Part shown: positions 14,657-15,181 of the stretch, in pieces
How the letters are laid out: each line of letters starts with the position of its first letter
How positions within the stretch are numbered: position 1 is the first letter of the stretch
Origin: CAYNJF01 sp964351745
Lineage (GTDB): Bacteria > Pseudomonadota > Gammaproteobacteria > Berkiellales > Berkiellaceae
Assembly (NCBI GenBank): GCA_964351745.1
Contig: CAYGPI010000068.1
Location: forward strand, 1 to 15,181
Length of the DNA stretch: 15,181 bases
Direction: 5' to 3'
Notes under the pieces: model-generated
What the model saw: only the letters and a program-made list of their open reading frames with translations
Told to the model about the DNA's origin: nothing
Database searches by the model: none
Translations under genes and position numbers: made by a program

Positions 14657-15181
14657 TCAATCACTCTTAGATATCTTAACCTGAGATCTAGCTTCTTTTG
14701 CAAACAGCTGGAAATCTAAACTACCCAAATTTTGAGACATGCTTTGCTTTAATGCCTCTAAGCGATCTTCAGGGACATCTGTGACATCACCATGTTTAAC
14801 AGAGGTTAAAGCAATGACAGCGTAATCACCACCTATTAAAGGTGTTTGAGCAACTGCAGGCTTATCTTCAAAAAATGGCATTTCAAAAGCTTTCATGCTT
14901 ATTGNNNNNNNNNNAAGCTCAATAGAGCTATCTGAGCGATTAGCGCCTTTGACCTTATGCCAAGTAAGACTTGAATCCTTCTTAACTTGTGCTAAGGGCT
15001 TTTCTAACAGCTGTTTCTCAAGCAAATCTGCTTGAGCTTTAGCTAATTCGCTGGCTTGGGTCTTCAATAACATATCTTTAATATCTGCTTGAACCATTTC
15101 TAAAGTCTTAACTTCTGGCTTTAAGTGTTTCTCAACTCTTAAAACTAAATAATGATTTTTTTCTAATTCTAACAGTTCACT
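14657..15181 (-). CDS. ppiD: Peptidyl-prolyl isomerase D, C-terminal part (partial)
   Basis: PpiD is an inner-membrane-anchored periplasmic chaperone of the SurA-like family, working on newly exported proteins at the Sec translocon. The frame is open from the window edge to the stop at 14657 (174 codons seen), so the gene starts outside; the internal ATG at 15097 is not the real start. The visible part begins SELLELEKNHYLVLRVEKH, matching the C-terminal part of PpiD after its parvulin domain, then a charged helix and the second domain with KAFEMPFF and GGDYAVIALTSVKHGD, typical of the PpiD C-terminus. The N-terminal membrane anchor and parvulin domain are not in the window. A 10-N gap interrupts the sequence, but the frame matches PpiD on both sides. 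Confidence 0.82.
   Translation of the reverse strand, partial: SELLELEKNHYLVLRVEKHLKPEVKTLEMVQADIKDMLLKTQASELAKAQADLLEKQLLEKPLAQVKKDSSLTWHKVKGANRSDSSIELXXXXISMKAFEMPFFEDKPAVAQTPLIGGDYAVIALTSVKHGDVTDVPEDRLEALKQSMSQNLGSLDFQLFAKEARSQVKISKSD
14905..14914. other. Assembly gap (10 N) inside ppiD
   Basis: Ten unresolved bases. The ppiD frame is intact on both sides, so if the length is right about four residues are masked. Confidence 0.99.

Noticed and set aside
14493..14684. 63-codon plus-strand frame after fabI
   Set aside because: No ribosome-binding site and no recognisable domain; it runs antisense into ppiD.
15095..15097. ATG as the start of the ppiD fragment
   Set aside because: The frame continues upstream to the window edge with PpiD-like sequence, so this is an internal methionine.

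Overview
This window looks like a chromosomal segment of a low-GC (roughly 40% by eye) gammaproteobacterium. The best clues are the order mltD-gloB-methyltransferase, which matches the enterobacterial mltD-gloB-yafS-rnhA-dnaQ neighbourhood, and close matches to enterobacterial-type GloB, MltD, FabI and PpiD. The divergent sequences and AT-rich coding suggest a Legionellales/Coxiella-like relative, but this is inference; no rRNA or taxon-specific marker is present.

Layout: (1) 1-1400: a YafS-like SAM methyltransferase on the minus strand, which stops early, diverges from gloB (glyoxalase II). (2) 1420-3628: mltD (lytic transglycosylase with two LysM repeats) and a small outer-membrane beta-barrel gene, ending in a strong bidirectional terminator. 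(3) 3659-5000, minus strand: an unrecognised 190-residue protein and, upstream of it, a secreted PEP-CTERM protein, separated by a stem-loop. (4) 5261-13445, minus strand: a tightly packed five-gene operon encoding a peptide/oligopeptide-type ABC importer (lipidated and C-terminally anchored binding protein, two permeases, one protein with two fused ATPase domains), ending in an HDOD-plus-GAF-like regulatory protein whose start overlaps the ATPase gene. (5) 13446-14320: a short divergent promoter region and fabI (enoyl-ACP reductase). (6) 14321-14656: noncoding DNA with several stem-loops. (7) 14657-15181: the C-terminal part of ppiD, interrupted by a 10-N assembly gap.

Functional picture: most genes concern the envelope: murein remodelling (MltD), outer membrane (beta-barrel), surface-sorted protein (PEP-CTERM), folding of exported proteins (PpiD), fatty-acid synthesis (FabI) and peptide uptake (ABC operon). 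The most unusual parts are the ABC operon (HDOD-GAF protein as last gene, matched Cys4 motifs after both ATPase domains, doubly anchored binding protein) and the solitary PEP-CTERM gene with no sorting machinery nearby. I see no insertion sequence, prophage, CRISPR array, tRNA or rRNA.
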